A stretch of DNA of 64,000 nucleotides, taken from the NCBI GenBank assembly GCA_946965045.2, contig OX337232.1:868001-932000 (forward strand). Direction: 5' to 3'. Every line of letters begins with the position of its first letter. The stretch's first letter is position 1. Shown here one piece after another: positions 22,095-31,960 of this stretch. Source of the DNA: Epithemia pelagica. Lineage: Eukaryota; Bacillariophyta; Bacillariophyceae; Surirellales; Surirellaceae. A program made the translations under genes and the position numbers. The notes below the pieces were generated by a model. The model was not told the origin of the DNA. It saw nothing but the letters and a program-made list of their open reading frames with translations, and ran no database searches.

Positions 22095-22707
22095 CTTCGT
22101 GTCTTGCCAGCCATGCCTCCAAGTACTTCTTCTTCCGACTATAGACGTTGATGCGTTGAAGGTACGTTGATTGTTGCGCCTGTCCTCTCTCTTTACCTTG
22201 TCTCGGCCACACGGTTGTCTCACGCAGTCTCGTTTTTGTATTTTTGCCTTGGAATGAAATTTTGGATGTCTTCTTCTGTTTCGGTCGTGTTTGTCCGCTC
22301 GTTGTTACACGTTACGATCACTGTCTCTGTCCGTTGTCTCCGCCTTTTGTCATGTTGCCCCTATGCCTGTTGGTCTGTTGCTGGTTGACTGTCCGTTTCT
22401 GTCCGTTTTCGACTGTTTCTGTTTTTGGCGCGTTCCGTTTCTGTTGGTGCTACTTTTCTGTGGGTGCTACTTTTCTGTGGGTGCTACTTTTCTGTTTTGG
22501 GCTATTCTAAATTCTTACACTAAAATAAAAATCCAAGTACAGTAAATTTTAGGGCTTATCAATTTGGGGGTGAAAGTAGGGAAAGGCACGACGAGGAGTG
22601 ATAAAGGTAGTTGGCAAACAATCCAACTTCAAAGCGGTTTGTCTATGTGGCCCCTTGTCACAAGCGGGCTGTCCCCCCGCTCCATGATTCCGAGAGTAAT
22701 GGCGCCA
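22095..22707. other. 3' flank with a donor-like motif and short tandem repeat
   Basis: GTACGTTGATTGTTGC at 22161 repeats the donor sequence of the upstream gene, so an alternative or further exon is possible but cannot be fixed. Three copies of a 17-bp unit (GTGCTACTTTTCTGTGG-like) lie near 22449-22500. No gene supported. Confidence 0.4.
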
Positions 22708-22924
22708 GGGACACCTACGAATATTGTTCCCAGTGGCCAAAATGACTGTTTCCTATTATAAGGATAAGGATTTAAAAAGCATTGAGTTTTCCCAATAAGT
22801 GGTGATGATATGTTTCTGAAGATGCGAACCACACACACTCTATTATTTATTGGCATTAGAAACAAGGACATGAATTAGAGTCCTCTACGACACAGGAGTA
22901 AACAATATATTTAATGACTTTTCT

Positions 22925-23115
22925 AGAAACACGAGTGGAAACATATCGCCAAAACTGGAAGCGTGACTGGAAACATCGGAAACAAGTGGGAACACGACTG
23001 GAAACAATGGAAACAAGTGGAATCAAATGGAAACAACATGGAAACATCGGACACACGACTGGAAACTCTGGGAGCATCTTGGAAACAACAGATACACGAC
23101 TGGAAACATTGGATA
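22925..23115. repeat. GGAAACA-type minisatellite, block 1
   Basis: Degenerate short units of GGAAACAnnn and ACACGACTGGAAAC with period near 9 or a multiple. Open frames across it on both strands are repeat artefacts. Confidence 0.7.
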
Positions 23116-23696
23116 CACGAAGAAAGATCCCAAGAAAGATCCTGAACTTTCTGGCTGAAAAGCACTCGGATCCTCACGGTAGGGGGCTTTGGTGGAATGA
23201 TCCTTGGACGTTGACGAGCATTCAACATTCAGCATCGAACACAAAACAATCAACAACAATGACGTGCAAACGCAACAAACAGCTCTTCGTCAAAACAAAA
23301 CAAATCAATCAAACATCAAACGCAACAATCAACTCAGCCGCCATCGCAACCATCCATGGAATCTTGAGTCTCTTGGTAGACATGGTGACAATCAAGAAAG
23401 ACAAAGACAAATGGATCGATGCAGGCAAAAAAGAGGATGGCGAACGAGGATGGATGAAGACAGATGAATGACGGCGGAAACGATAGCTATGGCCTACGAC
23501 ACATACGTGCATGTACAACTAGGTTGATGCTCTCTATTAGTAGCTGTTCGTATGCAAAGAGGAGGCGGGTTGATTGTTGTGCTAGCATCTCGTCACCATC
23601 GAGTGAGTGGTGAGCCTTGGTTGGTTTTACGCATATTGTTTACTATAGGAAATGAGTGGAGTCCTGAATCTCGTTGGGCCGGGAGTCTCATGCGAA

Positions 23697-23885
23697 CGGC
23701 GACCGGAAACAACGGGCACACGACTGGAAACAACGGGCACACGACTGGAAACAACGGAAACAGCGCGGAAACAACGGAAACACGACTGGAAACAACTGGA
23801 AACAACTGGAAACAACGGAAACAACTGGTATCACGACTGGAAACAACGGAAACAACGGAAACAACTGGTATCACGACTGGAAACA
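23697..23885. repeat. GGAAACA-type minisatellite, block 2
   Basis: More regular version of block 1: GGAAACAAC and ACACGACT units repeated about 18 times. Confidence 0.8.
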
Positions 23886-24477
23886 TCTTAAGTAAGTTTT
23901 GCAAGACCAAAATAAAATATTCTTCATAACAGTAAGTCCGCTAAGGTGGCAGAATAAACGTTAACTTTCTCGTTACTATCAGGAACCATAATAAGTATTT
24001 TTCTTGTTGCTATGGCCCGCTCCGTATTAGGCGATGTTTGGAAGTAGAGCTATTAATACTTATTGGGCTACACGTGCAACTGGCCATCGGTAACAATAAT
24101 TTTCGTAGGTGTCCCAGGGCAGTCGGTCGACCGTACCCTAGCGGGTAGGCGCGGCAGCTGGAAGAATAGACTATTCCCTTTTTATCCTAGGAGCTTGGAT
24201 TTTATTCGTCGTAATCGTTGTGGTGGAATTTGTTGTGCACGAGATACCGGGACGTCCGTGGCACGCAAGTTCCTCTTTGTGGTCATGTTTGAGTCTCTAT
24301 GCCATAATTGATTACTCTATCTGTAGGAACATGTGTTCAAGACATGTTCTACAAAAATGGATGTTTGTCGACAGAGTCCAATTCGGTCGATCAGATTCCA
24401 AGCGTAAGCGTAAGGACATATAGATGAATCCTGGTGCGCGGACAAGTGTTCTCGAATGTGGCCGACGGGCAATCCAG

Positions 24478-25315
24478 GAACTTCCTACCGTAATTTGCGG
24501 ATTCCTGTCCCCCCGGAATGTACAAAAATTAAGAGGAGGGGGACAGGACTACGCAATTTTTGATAATTTTCTTAAGATTCCATTCACACAATACAATTAA
24601 TTTCTTAGTATTAATACTTCCCGGTGTCGAGTCCTTTCAAGGAGGGACCGCCCGGCGCGGAGGGTAGAATGACGAGGAGGGCAATGGTCGAGGAGGGCGC
24701 ACGCCCGACAAGACAATTGCCCGTCGAGTCATTCTCCCGACAAGCCGGGCGCGCCCGACGCGAGAGGACGGCGAGACACAGGGAAGTAGTAAACTTACTC
24801 CCTATCAAGCTGTGTAGGTAGTGAGGATTTCCTGGAAGCCATGTCGCAAAGTGTCACACAAGTGTCACACAAGTGTCACACACGAGAGGGAAGCCGCGCG
24901 ACTCGCACGAAACTACTTTCCGGTCGTACAAAAATTCCTACTGTAGTATAAAAATGTGAGACGAACTACCTACACAGTCTGGTATGGAGTTAGTAAAATA
25001 ATTTTCAACCTCGGGGCTGTAGATAAGGTTTGGTCGCACAATTCCAGTCAGGGGAAAGACCGTGCTTCAATGCGTAGCCTTAACCCTAATCATAATACCC
25101 ATCATGCTTTATCTCTTGTTTCTCCTCTTTGATTCACTCCCATGTAATGTCAGGCAGTGCGGTAGAAAGCTCGGAACGTGAGGAGTGTGGGGGTAACCCA
25201 TAAGCCCAGAAAGAACCTACAGATAAAAAGTTAGGGGGCCATGTACGTTTAAGGGGAGTGGGGGGGGACAGGACTATAGGGGGGACAGGAATGCGCAAAT
25301 TACGGTAGGTAGTTC
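24478..25315. mobile_element. Candidate nonautonomous TIR element (838 bp)
   Basis: An inverted repeat of about 38 bp at 24478-24515 and 25278-25315 contains CCTACCGTAATTTGCG and CCTGTCCCCCC, with two mismatches seen. A second internal inverted motif (GGGGACAGGACTA) follows each end. The interior is GC-rich in part and has a triple GTGTCACACAA repeat near 24850. No transposase. The right end supplies the last codons and stop of the gene at 25300-26093, so it landed in that gene. Confidence 0.6.
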
Positions 25316-26093
25316 GTGTTCCCTTCCCGCCCATATGTTCGAGCCCATTGCGGGATTTCGAAATGAGCGACCGCACTAGCGCCGACGAACACGATGCTCA
25401 TGACGACAAACAAAACGCACCAAGGTCCAATGCTCATTGCAGTGGCCACTACATGGGCCACTGCGACGCATATTGCAGCTTCCACCATTCCCTTTTCCAG
25501 TCCGCTTTGCACTCTTGCTGCAGCTTCCACCATTCCCTTTTCATGGGCTAATGCAATATTGTTTGCAGCCGCTGAAAGCTCTTGGGATGCGGCCGCACTA
25601 GCGCCGACGAACACGATGCTCATGACGACAAACAAAACGCACCCAGGCCCAATGCTCATTGCAGTGGCCACTACATGGGCCACTGCGACGCATATTGCAG
25701 CTTCCACCATTCCCTTTTCCAGTCCGCTTTGCACTCTTGCTGCGGCTTCCACCATTCCCTTTTCATGGGCTAATGCAATATTGTTTGCAGCCGCTGAAAG
25801 CTCTTGGGATGCGGCCAGATGTGCGCAACTGATTCCATTGGAGGCGACAGGGATTCCAGTGAACAAGCCTGTCCACGTTTTCTTGTTTCGTTCGAGGCTC
25901 TCTGTCAGTTGCACCTAAACAAAGGTTACGATGAGAAAGTGACGGATGAGAAACAACTCAAAAGACATTGGACAGCAATCGGTCAAAGTTTCAGTTGTCG
26001 GTCTTATTTTCTTCTCTTTTTTTTCGCCCTGGTGCTTCCCAATTCCTGTCAGGTGCTACAGGAACGCACCGTTTCGGCTTCTCTTAGACGCAT
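25300..26093 (-). CDS. Small two-exon gene with duplicated 74-residue hydrophobic unit
   Basis: The main ORF (25300-25914) has no ATG at its start but is preceded by CTTTGTTTAG, a good acceptor. A short exon (26070-26093) starting with ATG ends at a GTGCGT donor and joins in phase, giving a 155-nt intron and about 212 residues. The protein has two nearly identical 74-residue units. Each has an Ala-rich amphipathic part (EKGMVEAA repeated) followed by a hydrophobic segment long enough to cross a membrane (AVAHVVATAMSIGP then CVLFVVMSIVFVG). No family recognised; membrane location is inference. The C-terminus ends within the inserted TIR element at 25315, so the original end is lost. Confidence 0.45.
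25371..25814. repeat. 222-bp tandem duplication
   Basis: Two direct copies at 25371-25592 and 25593-25814 with only a few mismatches. Duplicates 74 codons of the gene in frame. Confidence 0.92.
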
Positions 26094-26107
26094 GTCGTTT
26101 AGCCAAT

Positions 26108-26280
26108 ACGATAAAGAATTACTACGTCAGTCAAAGTTCGTAAGACAACGACATACCTGCGTTTCGGTGGTTCTGGCAAGGTCTAGATCTGTTGGATCTG
26201 ACATAACATGGTTTTGATGATGCTGGACTTTGGTGGAATCCGATTAATGAGGAAGTTGTCTAGTGAAAAGGGCATCCCCT
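26108..26280. repeat. Fragment shared with 31240-31380 and 49510-49650
   Basis: Starts TTACTACGTCAGTCAAAGTT and runs to about the AATCCGATTAATGA motif. It is a dispersed repeat whose family I cannot name. The following 26281-26617 shows no gene. Confidence 0.6.
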
Positions 26281-26617
26281 AGGGTAGAAACTATTCATAC
26301 ATGACGAGGAACAGAAAGCACATTTTCACAAATATGGCATGGTAACAAATGACCTTTCTCGAAACTGATGGATTAAGCCCGGTCCACGCCAGCCGTAGGA
26401 AAAAGTACCAGCCCTTCTTGAATTTTGCCTCAACAACGTTGGCCTGCCTTAAGAGGGATACGTTTCTTTTCGTTGATTGGCTGTTGGTTTTTTTTTAATA
26501 GAATGACAGGATAGTGATATAAGGCACAGGAATGAGATGGTTGTTGTTTCCAAGGTGAACTACACAGCTACCCCCAGTCTGACAAGTTCCAGCCCAGAGG
26601 TCAAGAAAGTGTAGTAT

Positions 26618-28123
26618 CTATTCAGTAGACGGGAAAGCACGTTCGATGGAATCTAACAACTCCCTTTTCTCCTGTTCTTTGTCTTCGGAAATGTCCATGG
26701 ATTCGAAAAGACGGCCTGCTCTCATATCAATCCATCGCGCATTTCCGTTTACATTCACAATGTTTTCCACTCGACAGTCACCGTGCAAAATGTTCTTCGA
26801 ATGAAGAGCCTCCAATGCCTGAATGATATCGGTTTTTGAAAGCGTAGAATAATGACGACCGACGTCTGACTGAAGTAGTACGCCAGCCTTGTCCTCATAA
26901 TGCAGAAAACCATTGCTTTCAATGCCAACAATGTACTGAGGACATATGGTTTTCGCTCGATTGGTAACCTCCGCCTGTATCTTGAGTTGTTGCACGTGAT
27001 TACCTTCATCCGAAACAATCTTCATGGCGAAAAGTTTCCCTTCCTGATTCTTGACTCGAAACACAACCCCAAACGCACCCTGTCCAAGAAAGCTGTTCTC
27101 ATCAATAGTAAGGTGAAACGCTTTGCAGGCATCATCTAGGGCCTCGATCAGCGGATCACGTAGCGCAAAATTACGCATCAGAGAAGCAGACCCACACTGC
27201 GACCAACAACATTTTTCAATGGAGGATGCTACTCCTTTCACGCATTCAACGAGCCAGAATTCATTCCGGTCGAATAGAATCAAACGAACCGTCACCGGCC
27301 CATCCTCGAAACAAATGTGGGAGCCATAATTGATGGTTTCCCCTAAACCTGTATTGTCAATCTTCATCTTTGCTTCGCAAACAACGTAAAGAAAGCGACG
27401 AAGCTTCCAGTCGGCCAACACCCCAAAAGCATCTCTTGTTCCTCGCATTTTTATATGAATCGGGTCCCTAGTTTTGAATGGCTGGCGCTTCTGGTAGATA
27501 GCTCTGTGACAGACAAACAGGTCTGGTTTCTGGCCGAAAGTGCTGTCATCAGAAGTTTGGAGCCACCTGTGCTCTTCCGAATTTACGACAACAGTAGTTG
27601 ATCCGTCATCATTTTGCCCGAAAATCTTTTCCAAGTGAGGCGTAATGAACGCCACAACGTGGTGTTCATTACCAAGCTCTGAGAGCTTCATGTTCTCATC
27701 TGAGGACAAGATAGGTAATTCGCTGTCGACAGATGTGAAGGTCTTCACTTTGCCTTCCCGTTGAAGACGACACAACTCGTCCTTCCCGTGGCTAGCTGGG
27801 GTTTTCTGCGGCGTGGCCCGATCTCCATTGACGAGACTTTGGTATATTTCTTCCAGCATTTTGCGTGATTCAACTTGTTCCAGTTCAACAGTTTCTTTCT
27901 CTGGGATAGCAGACAAAGGTTGTGGCTTCTGCATAAGTAACAATTTCTCATGCCTCAAGCGATCTTCCTTCTGCCTCAAGAGATTTTCCTTTTGCCTCAA
28001 GTACTGCTTGTCCTCGTCCGACAAATTTTGAGCTTCCAGCTGCCGGGCCACATCTTTAATCTCTTGAACAACGTCCTGAATTTGGCTCTGCACCGATAGT
28101 ATTTCTTGTTCGATCGATACCAT
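26618..28123 (-). CDS. Nuclease-kinase fusion, Crinkler-like
   Basis: Complete 501-residue ORF. Residues 1-95 are a charged coiled coil. Residues 150-290 look like a PD-(D/E)xK restriction-endonuclease fold: Pro-Asp at 200-201 and E-x-K at 250-252, followed by a GETINYGSHI helix. Residues 340-480 are a protein kinase: Gly-rich loop GQGAFGVV from 347, Lys368 in AMK, HGD at 447-449 with Asn454 four residues after the Arg, and an IDM in place of DFG (Asp466). Nuclease plus kinase after a coiled coil is an architecture described for Crinkler-type effectors and related transposon-linked proteins in eukaryotes. It has no signal peptide. Role here is unknown; it might be a host defence or conflict protein, or a domesticated transposon gene. 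Confidence 0.65.
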   Translation of the reverse strand: MVSIEQEILSVQSQIQDVVQEIKDVARQLEAQNLSDEDKQYLRQKENLLRQKEDRLRHEKLLLMQKPQPLSAIPEKETVELEQVESRKMLEEIYQSLVNGDRATPQKTPASHGKDELCRLQREGKVKTFTSVDSELPILSSDENMKLSELGNEHHVVAFITPHLEKIFGQNDDGSTTVVVNSEEHRWLQTSDDSTFGQKPDLFVCHRAIYQKRQPFKTRDPIHIKMRGTRDAFGVLADWKLRRFLYVVCEAKMKIDNTGLGETINYGSHICFEDGPVTVRLILFDRNEFWLVECVKGVASSIEKCCWSQCGSASLMRNFALRDPLIEALDDACKAFHLTIDENSFLGQGAFGVVFRVKNQEGKLFAMKIVSDEGNHVQQLKIQAEVTNRAKTICPQYIVGIESNGFLHYEDKAGVLLQSDVGRHYSTLSKTDIIQALEALHSKNILHGDCRVENIVNVNGNARWIDMRAGRLFESMDISEDKEQEKRELLDSIERAFPSTE

Positions 28124-28801
28124 CGTTTACCGGCAAATTGACTGAACACCAAGTTGTTGTTGGTGTTTTGTTGTTGGTGGTGGTTCTTCTTTTTTCTTGA
28201 AACGACTATAGAAGACTAGGTACTCCTAGGCGGTAAGTTGGCACTTTCGTCTAGAGAGTACGACTAAGTCTATGCTACTACCGCGCGTTAGGTGGCCCTA
28301 CAATTTCTCGTAGTAGGAGTAGTATTAAAATTAAAGGGGCGGGGTGGAACTCCAAATTTCGCCCGGGCGAGAACAGACGGTTTACTGTAGAGCAAAGAGA
28401 CTCCCCGGGATTTTGCGGAGGAGGTCGGACCGCCTGCCACATTGCATGCGTAGCGGATTTAAAAATATTGAATTGAATAATTAGGTGTATTGACATTTGG
28501 AAAAACCGTTATAGCGGCAAAAGTGCCCCCGAAACAAAAAGATGGGGTATTTTGCGAAGGTTGTATGGGTGTCATGGACTGTTCTGGGGGTATGCTGTAC
28601 GACTATCAAGCAGAGTGATAAATTTTTTGAATATCGTGTCGCAATTATCCGGGTTTCCACTGAAAAGGATTACCCGGTATTTTTGATTATCTAGCGGGAA
28701 CTACGGACTACGGAGAGACTGCCTCCACCCCCAATATTAAAAAAGGATAGTCTATTTCAGCTGCCGCGGCACCGTAACCTTGGGCCGGACCCGCAAACGC
28801 G
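28124..28801. other. Region without a supported gene
   Basis: Upstream of the nuclease-kinase gene. The first 70 nt are TTG/GTT-rich and may be its 5' leader. The rest shows no ORF, repeat or RNA gene that I can support. Confidence 0.4.
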
Positions 28802-31240
28802 GTGTCTGTTACACGTCATTTGAGTGCAAAAGGCATTTGAGTGCAATGCGATCATTTGTCGGAACAAATGATTGCATGTTTGTGCATTCATTTGATTTGT
28901 CGGGTTCAGTCACGGATTGTCTCAATCCCTAGATCTTTATCCAACATCCTCATCGTTCAACATCCCGTTTCCTTACCTCTCATCACGACATCATCACATT
29001 ACTACCATTTCCTATCTATTGCTGATTGCAAAACAATCAACCATGTCTCTTGCAAAGAAGAAGAAAAAGTCGTTAACCAAACATAAGAGGAACTTGGACC
29101 GCATACACCGGCCTCCAGGAATCATCCATGTTTATCAGAACGTTCACAATCCTGTCAAGCACAAGCTCTTTTGTTTTGGCACCGACAATTTCAATCTTCT
29201 GCTGACAGAGATGATTTCCCTCTGTATTCCGTCCGTGTTTCAAGCGATCTTTGTTCATCAATGCGTGCTATATATGAACAAACGTTACCCACATCCTACG
29301 GTGAGGTCATCTGTGCCAGATATCCCAATACTTATTCCACATCTTCAACAGGCTTCATCCGATTTAATAGAAAAATCCGGTGCTCTACGAATTCAAGAAG
29401 CTGTTTCTTTACAATTGACTCATGAACTACATGGTGCCTTTTTGGTCGACTGTGTATTATCACGGACGCACAAAAAGCCACGTATTCCAGAAGAGTCACC
29501 ATACTATGAATTGGTTCATAGAACACACACCTCAAGACAACTATGTTCGGATGAATATGGTGACATTTTCCGTACCGTCATAATTGTTTTCCCATACACG
29601 TCCGTTTTTTGGACGTCTGCTGCTTATGTGTCTGATCCAACCAAACTTTTCAGTGAGGTACAGAGTGGTATTGGTACCACCATTACTACTTCCTCTCTTG
29701 TACCTCTACCTCTTTCTTGGCTAAGGTTGGTATACAAAACGGGAGAACCTGCATTTGGAAGTTTTATCAAAAGAATCAACAAAGTGGTGTGGACAATCAA
29801 TTATGACACCTCCACAGAATGTCCCAAGGTTCCTCATAGCATACAGTTTCACGATGGCGACACCGACACTCCTTTACGTCCTCCCGATTTCTTTGGTACT
29901 AATATTATTACCAATGTCCCCGATAGACGGCTGTTCTACCGTGCCCAATTTGAACGTTCTGGGTCAAACCGTGTGAGATGCCGGCGATATGTTCCTCAAG
30001 CTCTTTATCAGAATCTACAAGATACGACAGCCTACATCCATGATCCCCGCTCCAAGGAAAGGAAGTTGTATGCCTTCCAAACAACATTCTTAGATGCCAA
30101 TAAGCGTCCCACTGGACAATCGAATATCGTCGTCTCTTTCTTGCGGTCTTCCGATACACTCTGCAATGACTTGACACAAGCTTCCAATGAGGTCGTTTCC
30201 GACAAATCGCTGCCAACACGTGGCAATGCTTGTCGAAATGCTGGTGACCATGGACAGATGAGTGGCTTTCGTGTGATGTTTGATCGATACAAACGAACTA
30301 ACAAGTGCATTTCCTTATCAGAAGACAACAAAAAACTAAAGAGCAGTGTCCGATCTGTCTGTCTCGGGATGGCCGGATTGGCTGAAAAACAATCAGGAAT
30401 TACAATCCCTGAAGAATTGGGTGGTTCTAGTGGGTTTTGTTCAAATATTGCGATAAGCGTGGATTTGGAAAACGCGGCGCATGTGGATGTAAATGACGCA
30501 ACAAATGTTTGTCTTGTGGCATTTGCAGAAACGACTCCGCATTCAACTACCGATTGGTACTTTGTTTTCCCCGACGTTTTGCTACGAGTCAATGGCCATT
30601 CCTACAATGGTCTGGTTGTCAAACTCACTCACGGAGTTACTATTTTGTTTGATGGCAGGCTTGTGCGTCATTGCACATCTCGGCATAAACGTTTCCAAAA
30701 TCCTGATGGTACCTTGGATCATACTGTTGGATGGTTTTTTGGAACATCACTTCGTCCTGTACTTGAATCTGGTCCATCATTGGCCACTACCACCCCATAA
30801 AGACGATGGTTCATGCATTGACTGTTGTTACACTTGCAGTGATTCGAACAAACAACCCCTGCTTTGCGGCATCCACAGTTGTCAGTCGAACATTGCAGTC
30901 CAAGTCTTTTGCAACTGCATTTTATCTTTCGCTTGTGTAGTGGTTGTTGTTTCTTTATCATTGAATGATGACTTCTGTATGTCACTCGATGTGCTTCCCG
31001 TACAGATATTATTGGATACTTACTGTAATCGAAAATGCTATTCAAAAGTTGTGCTTGTAGTGTCCTCCGTTCCAAACCCAGTGGTGATGATGGGTGCATA
31101 ATATTGTACCTGTCATGTGGGAACCAAGTGGATGTTCTGGCTTTCTTGTCCCCAATAATCCCCTCAGGGATTATTGCTCTTACGGATGGGTAGCTTCCTC
31201 TAGAAACCCCAATAACAATACACTGAATACCTAGTCTTAC
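28802..31240 (+). mobile_element. Diverged inverted fragment of the Ginger element (copy 4)
   Basis: Contains the gene 2 side terminus (homology to the copy 2 right end begins near 28802 with TCTGTTACACGTCATTTGAG), all of gene 2, and the CXC end of gene 1. Orientation is opposite to copies 1-3. Divergence is much greater than among copies 1-3. The integrase and Ulp1 parts are absent. Confidence 0.8.
29043..30800 (+). CDS. Ginger-element gene 2, intact: candidate 2OG-Fe(II) dioxygenase
   Basis: Uninterrupted 585-residue ORF from ACCATGT, a good start context; copies 2 and 3 align to the same Met. The N-terminus is very basic (Lys-rich, residues 2-25). The middle 400 residues are not recognised. 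The C-terminus (about 470-560) has HVD at about 480-482, a WYFVFP strand, then LTHG with His 50 residues after the first His, and DGR with Arg nine residues after that His, followed by RHCTS. HxD...H...R with these spacings fits a double-stranded beta-helix 2-oxoglutarate/Fe(II) oxygenase; TET/JBP-type enzymes are known to travel with other eukaryotic transposons. The assignment rests on motif reading only. The 3' end overlaps the CXC gene on the other strand by 82 nt. Confidence 0.5.
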   Translation: MSLAKKKKKSLTKHKRNLDRIHRPPGIIHVYQNVHNPVKHKLFCFGTDNFNLLLTEMISLCIPSVFQAIFVHQCVLYMNKRYPHPTVRSSVPDIPILIPHLQQASSDLIEKSGALRIQEAVSLQLTHELHGAFLVDCVLSRTHKKPRIPEESPYYELVHRTHTSRQLCSDEYGDIFRTVIIVFPYTSVFWTSAAYVSDPTKLFSEVQSGIGTTITTSSLVPLPLSWLRLVYKTGEPAFGSFIKRINKVVWTINYDTSTECPKVPHSIQFHDGDTDTPLRPPDFFGTNIITNVPDRRLFYRAQFERSGSNRVRCRRYVPQALYQNLQDTTAYIHDPRSKERKLYAFQTTFLDANKRPTGQSNIVVSFLRSSDTLCNDLTQASNEVVSDKSLPTRGNACRNAGDHGQMSGFRVMFDRYKRTNKCISLSEDNKKLKSSVRSVCLGMAGLAEKQSGITIPEELGGSSGFCSNIAISVDLENAAHVDVNDATNVCLVAFAETTPHSTTDWYFVFPDVLLRVNGHSYNGLVVKLTHGVTILFDGRLVRHCTSRHKRFQNPDGTLDHTVGWFFGTSLRPVLESGPSLATTTP

Positions 31241-31297
31241 TACGTCAGTCAAAGTTCGTAAGACAACGACATACCTGCGTTTCGGTGGTTCTGGCAA
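30719..31297 (-). pseudogene. Ginger gene 1 C-terminal fragment with CXC domain (copy 4)
   Basis: Encodes the module before the CXC domain (GIQCIVIGVSRGSYPS through STWFPHDRYN) and a full CXC domain with KCSCKRLGLQC and CGCRKAG motifs. Upstream of about 31240 the frame enters the unrelated dispersed repeat, so the first residues (MPEPPKRRY) are not transposase. The rest of gene 1 is missing. Confidence 0.75.
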
Positions 31298-31696
31298 GGT
31301 CTAGATCTGTTGGATCTGACATGACATGGTTTTGATGATGCTGGACTTTGGTGCAATCCGATTAATGAAGTGAAAAGGGTATCCGCTACTCCCTAGCGCT
31401 AACGCATGCTACCCCTAAAGTGCCGAGATCTGTTACTCAACATTTGGAGCAAAAAACATATGGAGCATTCAAAAAAACATTTGGAGCTTGTTTTTCAAAA
31501 AAACCCGCTGGCTTTCTAGCGTTACAAACCTCATCGGTTTTTTACTATCTAGCGTTTTATTTGTATATACTTGTCACACTGCTTCCTTATGTTCACTGTC
31601 CTATTTCATGAACAAACGACAATGGTGAGGTACCGGATTTGGTACTGTTATAGCGTAACCCAACCCTGTCGCTATGATGTTGCTTTTCGTCGTCTT
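31241..31696. other. Dispersed repeat and AT-rich spacer
   Basis: 31241-31380 is the dispersed repeat also at 26108. Then come near-direct repeats of CATTTGGAGC around 31441-31490. 31455-31696 is absent from unit 2, where copia-2 occupies the site. No gene. Confidence 0.5.
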
Positions 31697-31916
31697 TTCC
31701 AATGAGTTGATCCCAAATACACTGTCACAATATTTTCCCACCATCGTCACAATTTTTGTCCCCAACCCTCATTTTTTCCCCAACAATCAAAATACAGCCA
31801 GTGAGTCCCGTTATCTCATGCTCTATTTGTCGGAATTTTTGCTTCCACATGTAGTAGCATTGTCTCACAAATGATCGCAAATTTTCGACAAATCACTATT
31901 GCTTTCATTTGTAGAC

Positions 31917-31946
31917 GACAAATAGATGCAACTGCATCTATTTGTC
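31917..31946. repeat. Perfect palindrome in the element left end
   Basis: Arms GACAAATAGATGCA and TGCATCTATTTGTC separated by AC; also at 57391-57420. Part of a cluster of GACAAAT motifs that may be transposase-binding sites. Confidence 0.8.
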
Positions 31947-31960
31947 TCATTTCACTACAA

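Larger units (their letters stand above)
22708..24115. mobile_element. Candidate TIR element bearing minisatellites
   Basis: An imperfect inverted repeat at 22708-22739 (GGGACACCTACGAATATTGT) and 24081-24115 frames about 1.4 kb with no coding gene. A target duplication could not be identified. The interior has two minisatellite blocks and an Asn/Lys-biased stretch near 23220-23470. Confidence 0.4.

Noticed and set aside
21238-22212. 324-codon minus-strand ORF opposite the His-rich exon
   Set aside because: Antisense of low-complexity CAC/CCA coding sequence; the plus-strand frame has matching introns.
22925-23885. CRISPR-like array
   Set aside because: Units are short, degenerate and contiguous with no regular spacers; the window is eukaryotic.
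22923-23910. Overlapping Ser/Val/Phe/Cys-rich ORFs on the minus strand and Asn/Thr/Gly-rich ORFs on the plus strand
   Set aside because: Artefacts of the GGAAACA minisatellite; present in several frames at once with no splice or start context.
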